A stretch of 64,000 nucleotides of DNA from Streptomyces venezuelae (GCF_008642295.1 NZ_CP029190.1:5997501-6061500); one strand, 5' to 3'; positions 49,591 through 58,572 are shown, counted from the first letter of the stretch. Numbers and translations are program-made. The notes: generated by a model from the letters alone, not told the origin.

Positions 49591-50526
49591 ATGGTGACGA
49601 TGGCGGAAACCCCGGGGGCGCGTCCCTCCCGGCGCGCGGTACTGGCTCTCGGCACGGGGGCGGCGCTGGCCGCGGGCCTGGCCACGGGCGGCACGGCACA
49701 CGCCGTGGGGCCCGGCGCGGACCGGGTGACCACGCGGCTGCGGCAGTTCGAGCGGGAGCACTCGGCGCGGCTCGGGGTGTACGCCCGGAACCTGGCCACC
49801 GGCCGGACGGTGGCGTACCGGGAGGACGAGCTGTTCCCGATGTGCTCGGTCTTCAAGGGCGTGGCCGCCGCGGCCGTGCTCAGGGAGCTCGACGAGGACG
49901 GCGAGTTCCTCGCCCAGCGCATCCGGTACACGGCGAAGTACGTCGAGGACTCGGGGTACGGCCCGGAAACGGGCAAGGACGTGAACCTGGCCAACGGGAT
50001 GACCGTGGAGGCGCTGTGCGCCGCGTCGGTCAGCCACAGCGACAACGCCGCCGCGAACCTGCTGCTGGAGGAACTGGGCGGCCCCACGGCGGTCACCCGC
50101 TTCAGCCGCTCGATCGGGGACCGGGTCACCCGGCTGGACCGGTACGAACCCCAGCTGAACTCGGCGGAACCGGGGCGGGTGACCGACACCACCAGCCCCC
50201 GGGCCATCGGCAGGACGTACGCCCGGCTGATCCTCGGCGATGTGCTCCCGGCCCGGGACCGCCGGCTGCTGACCGGCTGGCTGATCGCCAACACCACCAA
50301 CACCGACCGGTTCAGGAAGGGGTTGCCGGCCGACTGGATCCTGGCGGACAAGACCGGTGGCGGACAGGAGTACGGGGTGGCCAACGACGTGGGCGTGGTC
50401 TGGACGCCGGACGGCACTCCGCTGGTGCTGGCCGTCCTGACCACCAAGCCCGGCTCGCCCACCGGTCCCCGGGACAGTGAGCTGGTCCGGAGGACCGCCG
50501 AGCTCCTGGCCGCCACCCTCGTCTAG
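49591..50526 (+). CDS. Class A beta-lactamase, Tat-exported
   Basis: Serine beta-lactamase fold with the full class A catalytic set: SVFK (Ser70-Lys73), SDN (130 loop), EPQLN (Glu166 omega loop) and KTGGG (234 box). A twin-arginine signal SRRAVLALGTGAALAAG precedes cleavage near AHA-V. Expected to hydrolyse penicillins outside the cell. Start is unsure: ATG 49591 follows gaggag closely, ATG 49600 would fit the Tat leader, and ATG 49567 lacks a ribosome site. Chromosomal class A enzymes are common in Streptomyces, and codon use is like the neighbours. Confidence 0.92.
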   Translation: MVTMAETPGARPSRRAVLALGTGAALAAGLATGGTAHAVGPGADRVTTRLRQFEREHSARLGVYARNLATGRTVAYREDELFPMCSVFKGVAAAAVLRELDEDGEFLAQRIRYTAKYVEDSGYGPETGKDVNLANGMTVEALCAASVSHSDNAAANLLLEELGGPTAVTRFSRSIGDRVTRLDRYEPQLNSAEPGRVTDTTSPRAIGRTYARLILGDVLPARDRRLLTGWLIANTTNTDRFRKGLPADWILADKTGGGQEYGVANDVGVVWTPDGTPLVLAVLTTKPGSPTGPRDSELVRRTAELLAATLV

Positions 50527-51794
50527 GCGGTGTCCGTCACCAGGCTCCGGATCTCCTGGAGGACGGCGGCCAGGCCGTAGGCGGTGGCCGACGACCCGCC
50601 GAGGTCCGGTGAGGTCCAGGACTGGTCGTGGTCGGAGACGGTCAGCAGTGCATGGTAGGTCTCGGGCGTGTCCAGGGAAGCACCGACGGTCCAGTCGTGC
50701 GCGCTGAACTCGCAGTTCCCGAAACCGGTGTAGGGGAACATCATCCGGGAGTCGCCCTGCCGGGTGCGCAGCCCCCTGCTGGTGAACAGCAGCCGGCTGC
50801 GCCGGAAGACGTACAGGTGGCTCCACTGCCAGGCCGCGAGCACCTCCTCGCCGGCGCTCAGCGCGTGCCGGGGGATCTCCTTGGTGATCCAGGAGGGGGT
50901 GCTCCGGCCGGGTCCGAGCACCGTCAGGCCCTTGATCCTTCGTTGGTGGCCGAGCAGGCGCTCCCTGACCAGTACGGGCATCCGGGCCGGCAGTCCGTTC
51001 GGCTGGGCGGGAACCGCCCCCGGAACCGGGGCCGGGCCCGGCGGGGCCGCGGCCGGTTCCGGCCGGGTGTTCCGGGCGATGCACACCAGGCTGCCCGCCC
51101 CGCGCGAGGCCAGTTCGGGCTGCTGCCCCCGCAGCCGGGCGTACGCGTGGTTGTGCAGGGTCTGCATGCTGAGCAGTTCGGGTTCTCCCGGAATGCCGCC
51201 GTCGAGCAGCCCGAGCAGCACCCCCGTGAAGGCGGTGTAGGCGGCGCCCACCGGGGCCATGGCCACCTTGGTCTCCGCGGAGGCGGTGAACACGGCCCTG
51301 CTGGAGACCGCCGCCAGGTCGGCCAGGCGCTGCCCGGGCGACATCCTGGCGTTGGCCGCGAGGCCGCTGAAGCAGCAGTCGAGGATGACGACCACATGCC
51401 GGGCCTTGGCGGCGCCGAGCCGAAGCTTCCGGCTGATGAACTCGTAGCGCAGGGCCGTGTCCAGTTCGCCCCGCCGGGTGCCGGGCAGGCCGAGGTAGAG
51501 CTCGTCGGAGAAGTCGTCGGGGATGCCGTGGCCGGCGAAGTACACCAGCAGGGTGTCGGTGGCCTCCTGGGCGGCGGCTGCGACGGTCCGGATGAAGGAG
51601 TCCTGTACGTTCCCGGGCTCGACCCGGGTGATGTGCTTCTGCGGCAGCCCCCAGATCCGGGGGTCTGCCAGGGCATCGGCCAGCCCGGCCACATTGTGGG
51701 CGACCGCCGGCAGGGGCGCCAGGTGCTGGTAGTCCCAGACCCCGGCGAGTACGGCCCGCGATGCGGCCGGGTCGGCCAGTCTGAGCCCGTTCAC
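50523..51794 (-). CDS. Caspase-family (peptidase C14) protein with C-terminal PH-like region
   Basis: 423 aa. The caspase-like domain spans about 1-255: strand SRAVLAGVWDYQHL, catalytic His89 in LLVYFAGHG, and catalytic Cys141 in VVVILDCCFSG; YLGLPGTRRGELDTALRYEFIS lies between. A Pro/Ala linker (about 255-295) leads to a C-terminal domain of roughly 120 residues (EIPRHALSAGEEVLAAWQW, YVFRRSRLLFTSRGLRTRQGDS) that looks like a PH-type beta barrel. GTG 51794 overlaps the stop of the EACC1 gene by 4 bases. The pair resembles predicted actinobacterial conflict systems in which a caspase effector kills the cell; activity is untested. Confidence 0.82.
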   Translation of the reverse strand: MNGLRLADPAASRAVLAGVWDYQHLAPLPAVAHNVAGLADALADPRIWGLPQKHITRVEPGNVQDSFIRTVAAAAQEATDTLLVYFAGHGIPDDFSDELYLGLPGTRRGELDTALRYEFISRKLRLGAAKARHVVVILDCCFSGLAANARMSPGQRLADLAAVSSRAVFTASAETKVAMAPVGAAYTAFTGVLLGLLDGGIPGEPELLSMQTLHNHAYARLRGQQPELASRGAGSLVCIARNTRPEPAAAPPGPAPVPGAVPAQPNGLPARMPVLVRERLLGHQRRIKGLTVLGPGRSTPSWITKEIPRHALSAGEEVLAAWQWSHLYVFRRSRLLFTSRGLRTRQGDSRMMFPYTGFGNCEFSAHDWTVGASLDTPETYHALLTVSDHDQSWTSPDLGGSSATAYGLAAVLQEIRSLVTDTA

Positions 51795-52141
51795 CCGCGG
51801 TCCCGGTCGTCCCCTCCGGATGCACCGGGAGGTTCCGGGGTGTCGTCGGAGACGACGATCGAGGTGTCGGGGGTGTCCACCCGGACCCCGCCGGTGCCGG
51901 TGGTGCGGTTCAGCCGCCAGACGGTGACGGCAGCCAGCAGGGCGTTCAGGCCGGCCAGGGAGTTCGACAGCACCACGTCGATGGTGTCCATGTCCCATCC
52001 CATGGAGCCCGGCTCCGGGGCGTCCGTGGTGAGGGAGAGCTCCGCCGCCATGGCGACGTCCGGGTCTTTGGCCAGCCATTGGTAGAGCGACTTGATCGCG
52101 GCGGATTCCTCGGGTCGTTCCATCGAGATGCGCACGTGCAC
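51791..52141 (-). CDS. Effector-associated constant component EACC1-like protein
   Basis: 116 aa. Order of elements: short N-terminal alpha-beta region with SLYQWLAKDPDVA near 18, then TMGAALD-type segment GSMGWDMDTIDVVLSNSLAGL near 45, a hydrophobic helix (LAGLNALLAAVTVW) that may span or lie on the membrane, and an Asp/Pro-rich C-terminal tail (VRVDTPDTSIVVSDD). This matches my memory of EACC1, a small companion coded beside caspase or trypsin effectors in actinobacterial conflict loci. Starts at GTG 52141 (or GTG 52135). Confidence 0.75.
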   Translation of the reverse strand: MHVRISMERPEESAAIKSLYQWLAKDPDVAMAAELSLTTDAPEPGSMGWDMDTIDVVLSNSLAGLNALLAAVTVWRLNRTTGTGGVRVDTPDTSIVVSDDTPEPPGASGGDDRDRG

Positions 52142-52219
52142 GGTGACCCCCCGGTGCTCGGTGACTCGGCGGGCAGGTCATGCCCCGGCCGGTCCGCGCG
52201 CAATCCTGCCCCTTCAGTG

Positions 52220-52257
52220 TGAGACATTGATGTCTCATTTGAGGTATGGTTGTCTCA
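52220..52257. promoter_or_regulatory. TetR operator with extra half-site, and leaderless -10
   Basis: TGAGACAT-TG-ATGTCTCA (52220-52237) is a perfect 8-2-8 dyad. A half-site TGTCTCA repeats at 52251-52257, running into the TetR start codon. TATGGT (52245-52250) is 6 bases before ATG 52257. Autoregulation by the TetR protein is strongly suggested. Confidence 0.7.
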
Positions 52258-52808
52258 TGGCCATGGATCGTGACCACGTGCTGCGGACCGCCGCCGCCCT
52301 GCTCTCCCGCAAGTCGACCGCCACGATGGACGAGGTGGCCAAAGCCGCCGGCATCGGCCGGGCGACCCTGCACCGGCACTTCGCCGGACGGGACGCGCTC
52401 GTACGCGCCCTCGAGGAACTCGGCATCCGGGAATTCGAGGTCGCCTTCGACCGGGCCCGCCTCGACGAGGGCAGCGCGATCGATGCCCTGCGCCGCCTGG
52501 TCGCCGAAGCCGAGCCCAACGCCCAGCTGCTGGCCTTCCTCGTCACCGAGAACCAGCTCTTCGAGGGCGACCAGGTCAACGAGGGCTGGTCCCGGCTCGA
52601 CGGCCGCGTCAGCGCGCTCTTCAAGCGCGGACAGCAAGAGGGCGACATCCGGATCGACCTCAGCCCAGCCTGGCTCACCGAGGCCCTCTACGGCCTCATC
52701 GGCACCTGCGCCTGGGCCGTCATGGACGGCCGGGTCGCGGCCAAGGACTTCCAATACATGATCATCGAGCTGCTGCTCGGTGGCGCACGACGGAGTGTGG
52801 AGAAATGA
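52257..52808 (+). CDS. TetR/AcrR-family regulator of the adjacent efflux pump
   Basis: 183 aa. HTH at about 8-55 (RTAAALLSRKSTATMDEVAKAAGIGRATLHRHF split by the turn), followed by a helical ligand domain. ATG 52257 has no ribosome site and fits a leaderless mRNA. Its stop overlaps the MFS start (ATGA), and a perfect dyad lies in its promoter, so it almost certainly represses itself and the exporter until the drug or signal binds. Confidence 0.92.
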   Translation: MAMDRDHVLRTAAALLSRKSTATMDEVAKAAGIGRATLHRHFAGRDALVRALEELGIREFEVAFDRARLDEGSAIDALRRLVAEAEPNAQLLAFLVTENQLFEGDQVNEGWSRLDGRVSALFKRGQQEGDIRIDLSPAWLTEALYGLIGTCAWAVMDGRVAAKDFQYMIIELLLGGARRSVEK

Positions 52809-54349
52809 GTACGACCCGGCAGCTGAACGGCACCACCGGGACGGAGGTGAAGAGCCCGGGACGCTGGCTCGCGCTCTCCGTGCTCGTCCTGGCCGTCCTG
52901 CTGGTCGCGGTGGACGCCACCGTCCTCGGCCTGGCCACCCCCGCCCTCTCCGAAGACCTCCAGCCGTCCGGCACCCAGCTGCTGTGGATCGGCGACATCT
53001 ACTCCTTCGTCATCGCCGGCCTGCTCGTCTCCATGGGCTCGCTCGGCGACCGGATCGGCCGCAAGAAGCTGCTGCTCATAGGTGCCACCGCGTTCGGCGC
53101 GGTCTCCGTCCTCAACGCGTACGCCACCAGCCCCGAGATGATGATCGTGGCCCGGGCGCTGCTCGGCGTGGCCGGTGCCACCCTGATGCCGTCCACCCTG
53201 GCGCTGATCCGGAACATCTTCCACGACCCCAGGGAGCGCAGCCTCGCCATCGGCATCTGGGGCGCCACCGCCTCGGCCGGTGCCGCCATCGGCCCGGTGG
53301 TCGGCGGAGCCCTGCTCCAGCACTTCTACTGGGGCTCGGTCTTCCTCATCAACCTCCCCGTGATGCTGGTCCTGGTGATCGTCGGCAGCAAGCTGCTGCC
53401 GGAGTCCAAGAACCCGGCCCGCGGCCCCTGGGACCTGGTCAGCGTCGGCCTCTCGCTGGTCGGCATCATCGGCATCGTCTACGCGGTGAAGGAACTCGCC
53501 ACCCACGGCCCGTCCTGGGAGGCCTGGACCGCCGCCGTTATCGGCTCCGCCACCCTCTTCGCCTTCGTCCGCCGCCAGTTCACCCTGACCGCGCCGCTGC
53601 TCGACATGCGGCTCTTCCGGCACCGCGGGTTCTCCGGCGCCGTGCTGGCCGACCTGCTGACCGTCTTCGGCCTTTCCGGCCTGGTGTTCTTCCTCTCCCA
53701 GTTCCTTCAGCTGGTCCAGGGCCGGGAGCCGCTGGAGGCGGGCCTGGCCGAACTGCCCGCCGCCATCGGCGCGGTGGTCACCGGTCTGGTCGCGGGCCGG
53801 TACGCCCGGAGGTTCTCGGTCCGCAGCGTGGTGGCCGGCGGCCTGGCCGCCATCGGTCTCGCCCTCGGTGTGATCACCCTGGTCCACCAGGACACCGGCT
53901 ACCCGCTGCTGGGTGCCGCCCTGCTGGTCGTCGGCCTCGGTGCCGGTTTCTCCTTCACCGTCACCGCCGATGTGATCCTCTCCAGCGTGCCCAAGGAGCA
54001 GGCCGGTTCGGCCTCGGCCGTCTCCGAAACGGCGTACGAACTGGGTGCGGCCCTCGGCATCGCCCTGCTCGGCTCCGTGGTCACCGGCGTCTACCAGGAG
54101 TTCACCGCCCCGGCGCATGTCCCGGCCGCGGTCGCGGACGCCGCGCACGAATCCCTCGGCGGCGCCGTCGAGGCGGCCAAGGCCGTGGACCCGCAGACCG
54201 CGCACACCATGGTAGCCGCCGCCCAGGAGGCCTTCGTGGACGGTCTCAGGCTGGCCTCCGGCGTGGGCGCGGCCGTCCTGCTGGCCACGGCAGCCGCCGC
54301 CTGGTTCCTGCTGCGCGGGCAGAAGCTCCAGGACGGCATCGAGCACTGA
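52805..54349 (+). CDS. MFS drug transporter, DHA2 family (14 TM)
   Basis: 514 aa with about fourteen transmembrane helices. Family motifs: LLVAVDATVLGLATPAL in TM1, GSLGDRIGRKKLLLIG (motif A) near 83 and GATASAGAAIGPVVGGAL (motif C-like) near 160. Proton-driven efflux of hydrophobic compounds or antibiotics is expected. Translationally coupled to the TetR gene; the substrate is unknown. Confidence 0.92.
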   Translation: MSTTRQLNGTTGTEVKSPGRWLALSVLVLAVLLVAVDATVLGLATPALSEDLQPSGTQLLWIGDIYSFVIAGLLVSMGSLGDRIGRKKLLLIGATAFGAVSVLNAYATSPEMMIVARALLGVAGATLMPSTLALIRNIFHDPRERSLAIGIWGATASAGAAIGPVVGGALLQHFYWGSVFLINLPVMLVLVIVGSKLLPESKNPARGPWDLVSVGLSLVGIIGIVYAVKELATHGPSWEAWTAAVIGSATLFAFVRRQFTLTAPLLDMRLFRHRGFSGAVLADLLTVFGLSGLVFFLSQFLQLVQGREPLEAGLAELPAAIGAVVTGLVAGRYARRFSVRSVVAGGLAAIGLALGVITLVHQDTGYPLLGAALLVVGLGAGFSFTVTADVILSSVPKEQAGSASAVSETAYELGAALGIALLGSVVTGVYQEFTAPAHVPAAVADAAHESLGGAVEAAKAVDPQTAHTMVAAAQEAFVDGLRLASGVGAAVLLATAAAAWFLLRGQKLQDGIEH

Positions 54350-54381
54350 CATCCCATCAAAGGGAGTCGCGGCGGCCGAGG

Positions 54382-54417
54382 TTGACACCGGCCTCGGCCG
54401 CCCGGCACGATCCCGCG
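54382..54417 (+). promoter_or_regulatory. Leaderless promoter TTGACA-N18-CACGAT
   Basis: TTGACA (54382-54387), 18 bases, CACGAT (54406-54411), 6 bases, ATG 54418. This is the clearest vegetative promoter of the window and has no ribosome site. Confidence 0.7.
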
Positions 54418-55890
54418 ATGGAGATCAACGACCTGACCCCGGCGGAACGACGCGTCTGGGACGCCTTCCCGCTCGGCGAGGGCGTCGACTTCCGCGCCCA
54501 CCCGGACGAGGACGCCGCCGACGGGGGGTCCTGGGGGCCCGAGCGCACCGTACGGGCCGAGGTCCTCAAGGCCCTGCTGGTCAGCGGCCCCCGGGTCGAC
54601 GGCCAGGTCCCCGGGATCAAGCTCAAGGGCGTCAAGGTCACCGGCAAACTCGACCTCAAGTACGCGGTGGTCGACCATCCCATCCGGATGCGCGACTGCT
54701 GGTTCGAACGCAAACCGGGCCTGTACGGGGCCCAGCTGCGGGCCCTGGTGCTCACCGACTCCTGTCTGCCCGGGCTCACCGCCTCCACTGTCCGGGTCGA
54801 GGTGGTCCTCCGGCTCTCCTGCTGCCGGATCACCGGCCCGGTACGGCTGGCGGGGGCCCGTATCGGCGGCGGCCTGTTCCTCCAGGACGCGGTGATCGGC
54901 CCGGTCACCGGTGACCTCGCCGGTGAGCCGCCGCTCCAGTTCAACCACGCCGAGATCGCCACCGATGTGATCGCCGTCGGTCTGACGGTGCACGGCCAGA
55001 CCCGCATCAACGGCGCCGTCGTCGGCGGCCAGATCAACCTGGACAACGCCCGGCTGCTGGCCCCCGGCGAGACCGCCCTGCACGCCGAGACCCTCTCGGT
55101 CGGCACCGATCTGCGGGCCATGCGGCTCCACGCCGAGGGCCGGGTCAACCTCACCGGGTCCCGGATACCGGGCCAGCTCAACCTCGCGTACGCCCGGCTG
55201 GCCAACCCCGGCGGGTTCGCCCTGCGGGCCAGCAGCTGCACCATCGGCGAGGTGTGGCTGCGGGAGTGCGAGACCATCCAGGGCAGCATCAACCTGCGGC
55301 GGTCCCAGTTCGACCTGTTCCACATCCCGCCGGAGGCCTGGCCCGACACGCTCCGCCTGGAAGGCCTCGGCTACCGCGCACTGGGCCCGCACCTGCCGCC
55401 CGAGCAGCGGCTGCCCGTCCTGGAACGCGACCTGGCCGGCTACCTGCCGTCCTCCTACGAGCAGCTGGCCGCCGCCTACCGCACCGCGGGCGACGAGGCC
55501 GCCGCCCGTACCGTCCAGCTGGCCCGGCTCCGGCGGCACCGCCGTACTCTGCCGCGGCTCACCCGTGCCTGGGGGCTGCTCCAGGACGCCACCGTCGGCT
55601 ACGGGTACCGCCCGATGCGGGCAGCCGGCTGGCTGGCGGCCCTGCTGCTCACCGGCTCCCTCGCGTACGCGCTGGAGCACCCGCGTCCGCTGAAACCGGG
55701 GGAGGCGCCCGACTTCAACCCGGTCTTCTACACCCTGGACCTGATGCTGCCGATCATCGGTTTCGGCCAGGAGCAGGCCTTCGCGCCCGCCGGCCTGCAC
55801 CAGTGGCTGTCCTACCTGCTGATCGTGACGGGCTGGATCCTGGCGACCACCACCGCGGCCGGTGTCAGCCGGTCCCTCCGGCGCCAGTAG
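54418..55890 (+). CDS. Beta-helix/pentapeptide-like protein with C-terminal membrane helices
   Basis: 490 aa. Residues about 60-310 consist of regular strands of the type IKLKGVKVTGKLDL, VRLAGARIGGGLFL, LTVHGQTRINGAVVGGQINL and GRVNLTGSRIPGQLNL, with hydrophobic positions repeating about every five residues and 20-residue turns: a right-handed beta-helix like pentapeptide-repeat proteins. A helical stretch (LAGYLPSSYEQLAAAYRTAGDEAAARTVQ near 350) follows, then two membrane helices (about 405-425 and 460-480). Such proteins are often annotated as oxidoreductases, but I see no cofactor site. Function unknown. Confidence 0.7.
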   Translation: MEINDLTPAERRVWDAFPLGEGVDFRAHPDEDAADGGSWGPERTVRAEVLKALLVSGPRVDGQVPGIKLKGVKVTGKLDLKYAVVDHPIRMRDCWFERKPGLYGAQLRALVLTDSCLPGLTASTVRVEVVLRLSCCRITGPVRLAGARIGGGLFLQDAVIGPVTGDLAGEPPLQFNHAEIATDVIAVGLTVHGQTRINGAVVGGQINLDNARLLAPGETALHAETLSVGTDLRAMRLHAEGRVNLTGSRIPGQLNLAYARLANPGGFALRASSCTIGEVWLRECETIQGSINLRRSQFDLFHIPPEAWPDTLRLEGLGYRALGPHLPPEQRLPVLERDLAGYLPSSYEQLAAAYRTAGDEAAARTVQLARLRRHRRTLPRLTRAWGLLQDATVGYGYRPMRAAGWLAALLLTGSLAYALEHPRPLKPGEAPDFNPVFYTLDLMLPIIGFGQEQAFAPAGLHQWLSYLLIVTGWILATTTAAGVSRSLRRQ

Positions 55891-55908
55891 CGGGCCGCCG
55901 GCAGCGGG

Positions 55909-56583
55909 CTACGCCGCCGCCTTTGCCTTGGTCGCGTACATGTCGACGTACTCCTGGCCGGAGAGCCGCATGACCTCGGCCATCACCGAGTCGGTGACCG
56001 CGCGCAGCACATAGCGGTCGCGGTCCATGCCCTCGTAGCGGGAGAACTCCATGGCCTCGCCGAAGCGGACGGTGACCCGGCCGGGGCGGGGCATGCCGGC
56101 GCCGCCCGGCTGGAGCTTGTCGGTGCCGATCATGGCGAACGGGACCACCGGTGCGCCGGTCATCAGGGTCAGCCGGGCGATACCGGTGCGGCCCCGGTAG
56201 AGGCGGCCGTCGGGGGAGCGGGTGCCCTCCGGGTAGATGCCGAAGATCTTGCCCTCCTCCAGCACCCGGCGGCCGGTCATCAGCGCCGCGACCCCGCCGT
56301 TCGCGCCGTCCCGGTCCACCGGGATCATGCCGGAGCCGGTGAAGAACCAGGCCATGGCGCGGCCCTTGAGGCCCTTGCCCGTGACGTACTCGTCCTTGCC
56401 GATGAAGTGGACCGTCCGGTCGCACACCAGCGGGAGGATCATGGAGTCGATGAAGGTGAGGTGGTTGCCCGCGAGGATCACCGGCCCGCTGCCCGGGATG
56501 TTCTCCACGCCCTCCACGCGGGTGCGGAACAACATGCGCATGACGGGTCCGACAGTGGCTTTGATGAGCGCGGTACGGAACAA
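55909..56583 (-). CDS. 1-acyl-sn-glycerol-3-phosphate acyltransferase (PlsC family)
   Basis: 224 aa. Catalytic HX4D is His41 to Asp46 (GNHLTFID) and the substrate motif is FGIYPEGTRSPDG near 112. Adds the second acyl chain in phosphatidic acid synthesis, at the membrane inner face. The start is an unusual TTG at 56583, supported by GGAGGG 6 bases upstream (minus strand); no ATG or GTG fits both the reading frame and the ribosome site. Confidence 0.88.
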   Translation of the reverse strand: MFRTALIKATVGPVMRMLFRTRVEGVENIPGSGPVILAGNHLTFIDSMILPLVCDRTVHFIGKDEYVTGKGLKGRAMAWFFTGSGMIPVDRDGANGGVAALMTGRRVLEEGKIFGIYPEGTRSPDGRLYRGRTGIARLTLMTGAPVVPFAMIGTDKLQPGGAGMPRPGRVTVRFGEAMEFSRYEGMDRDRYVLRAVTDSVMAEVMRLSGQEYVDMYATKAKAAA

Positions 56584-56804
56584 CGTGAGCCCTCCGGCGT
56601 CGACAAGCGGGTGCGCACCGCGCGGCGGCAGTGCAGATGTGGACGATACTCGCGGGTCGCGGGCATGTGCACATCGGGTTCACGGGATGGATACCGCGTG
56701 TTGACACAGGTTTCCGCCATGTTCCGGCGCAGATGGCCCTGTGGACATCCGCCGCTGCCTACCATCGCTGCGCCGATTCGGGCTCAGGATGGGGAGGCGT
56801 GCTC

Positions 56805-57980
56805 ATGACACAGGGCGGCGCAGCGCGGCGCACGGTACTGGGAGCGGCGGTGCTCGCGGCGGGCGGCAGCGCGCTCGGCCTGGGGGCGGCTCCCGCCGCC
56901 GCGGCCGGCGAGGGGGCCGGGCGGCGGCATGGCGACGGCGGCTACCGGGACCTCCCGTACCCGACCGTCATCGGACACCGCGGAGCCAGCGGCTACCGGC
57001 CCGAGCACACCCTCGGCTCCTACCAGCTGGCCCTCGACCTCGGCGCCGACGTGGTGGAGCAGGACCTGGTGCCCACCCGGGACGGCCATCTGGTGTGCCG
57101 GCACGAGAACGAGATCGGCGGCACCACGGATGTGGCCGACCACCCCGAGTTCGCCTCCCGCCGGACCACCAAGTCCGTGGACGGGGTCGCGGTGACCGGC
57201 TGGTTCACCGAGGACTTCACCCTGGCCGAGCTGAAGACCCTGCGGGCGAAGGAACGTATCCCCGCGGTCCGGCCGCGCAACACCCTCTACGACGGCCGGT
57301 GGGCCGTGCCCACCTTCGAGGAGGTGCTGCGCTGGGCCGACCGCGAGGGGCGCCGGCGCGGCCGGCGGGTCTGGCTGCACGTGGAGACCAAGCACCCCAG
57401 CTACTTCCGCTCCCTCGGCCTCGGCCTGGAGGAGCCGCTCGCGAAGCTGTTGCGCCGCTACGGGCGGGACCGCCGGGATTCGGCCGTGTTCCTCCAGTCC
57501 TTCGAACCGTCCAGCATGCAGCGCCTCGGCCGGCTGGTCTCCTCGCCCCGGGTGGTGCTGCTGGCCGCCGCGCACACCCGCCCCTGGGACTTCGTACAGG
57601 CCGGCGACCCGCGCACGGTGGCCGACCTGGTCACCCCCGAGGGCCTGAAGTGGATCTCCGGCTTCGCCCAGGGGCTCGGCCCCACCCTGGACCTGGTCAT
57701 CCCGAGGGACGCGAGCGGCAAGCTGGGCGAGCCGACCACCCTGGTCCGCGACGCCCACGCCCGCGGGCTGGTCCTGCACCCCTGGACCGCGCGCAACGAG
57801 AACAGCTTCCTGCCCGCCGACTACCGCAAGGGCACCGACCCGGCCGCCTACGGGGACGTCTTCGGCGCCTACCGCCGCTACTTCGAGCAGGGCATCGACG
57901 GGATCTTCACCGACAACCCGGACACCGGACTGCTCGCCGCCGAGGACTTCCGCCCCGGCCGACGACCGGTCAACCACTAA
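56805..57980 (+). CDS. Secreted glycerophosphodiester phosphodiesterase
   Basis: 391 aa. A Tat-type leader (GAARRTVLGAAVLAAGG) ends in Ala-rich sequence, then a GDPD TIM barrel: VIGHRGASGYRPEHTLGSY near 48 (catalytic His, Arg and Glu), VVEQDLVPTRDGHLVCRHENEIGGTT (second His), HVETKHP near 190 and the C-terminal GIDGIFTDNPD. Splits glycerophosphodiesters to glycerol-3-phosphate outside the cell. ATG 56805 is chosen because ggggagg is 7 bases upstream; GTG 56799 is too close to it. Confidence 0.9.
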   Translation: MTQGGAARRTVLGAAVLAAGGSALGLGAAPAAAAGEGAGRRHGDGGYRDLPYPTVIGHRGASGYRPEHTLGSYQLALDLGADVVEQDLVPTRDGHLVCRHENEIGGTTDVADHPEFASRRTTKSVDGVAVTGWFTEDFTLAELKTLRAKERIPAVRPRNTLYDGRWAVPTFEEVLRWADREGRRRGRRVWLHVETKHPSYFRSLGLGLEEPLAKLLRRYGRDRRDSAVFLQSFEPSSMQRLGRLVSSPRVVLLAAAHTRPWDFVQAGDPRTVADLVTPEGLKWISGFAQGLGPTLDLVIPRDASGKLGEPTTLVRDAHARGLVLHPWTARNENSFLPADYRKGTDPAAYGDVFGAYRRYFEQGIDGIFTDNPDTGLLAAEDFRPGRRPVNH

Positions 57981-58053
57981 CCGGAGTCTCACGTTCGGGT
58001 GGGTCGCGGCCGGGCGGGAAACCGCGGGCGACGACCGCCGCGTCCCGCCCGGC

Positions 58054-58572
58054 ATGGACCTCGTGAAGGAACTCGGGCCGCTGCTCTCCGCGGAGGCAGC
58101 CGCGGAGGCCCCGGCCGCCGGCGTGGAGCCGGCCGACCTCGAACAGGCCGTCTGGGTGCGGCTGCTGGAATGCGGCCCGGCCCGGCCGGTGGAGCCCGCC
58201 CGCTGGCTGCGCCGCGCCGTCCGCGCCGAGGCCCGCCGGGCCCGGCGGCGGACCCGACGCGAGGTCCCGTACGGCCACCGGCCCGATCTCGTCGGCGGCG
58301 CCCAGCCCGAGGGGCCGGGGTTCGAACAGCGGCTGCTCGACCGGGAACAGCACCGGGCCCTCCGATCGGCGGTCGCCCGTTTGCCCGGACGCTGCCCCCA
58401 GCTCATGGGCGCACTTCTTTCGCCCAGAGACCTCACCTACCGTGAAATCGCAGGAGAGTTGGGTATCTCACAAGGAAGTTTGGGACCCATACGTTCCCGT
58501 TGCCTGGGATGTCTGCGCAGAATGCTGGCTGCAGAGGTTGCGGCTCCCGGCCTGCGGGGAAGGGAGCGGTAG
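58054..58572 (+). CDS. Small sigma-70-family (ECF-like) factor
   Basis: 172 aa. A region 2-like segment (DLEQAVWVRLLECGP, PARWLRRAVRAEARRARR) and region 4 HTH (LSPRDLTYREIAGELGISQGSLGPIRSRCLGCLRRML) are present, with a short linker. No anti-sigma gene lies beside it, and the region 2 is weak, so target promoters cannot be predicted. ATG 58054 has no strong ribosome site. Confidence 0.75.
   Translation: MDLVKELGPLLSAEAAAEAPAAGVEPADLEQAVWVRLLECGPARPVEPARWLRRAVRAEARRARRRTRREVPYGHRPDLVGGAQPEGPGFEQRLLDREQHRALRSAVARLPGRCPQLMGALLSPRDLTYREIAGELGISQGSLGPIRSRCLGCLRRMLAAEVAAPGLRGRER

Noticed and set aside
49591..50526. Beta-lactamase as recently acquired resistance gene
   Set aside because: Codon use is like the neighbours and no integron, IS or plasmid marker flanks it; chromosomal class A enzymes are normal in Streptomyces.
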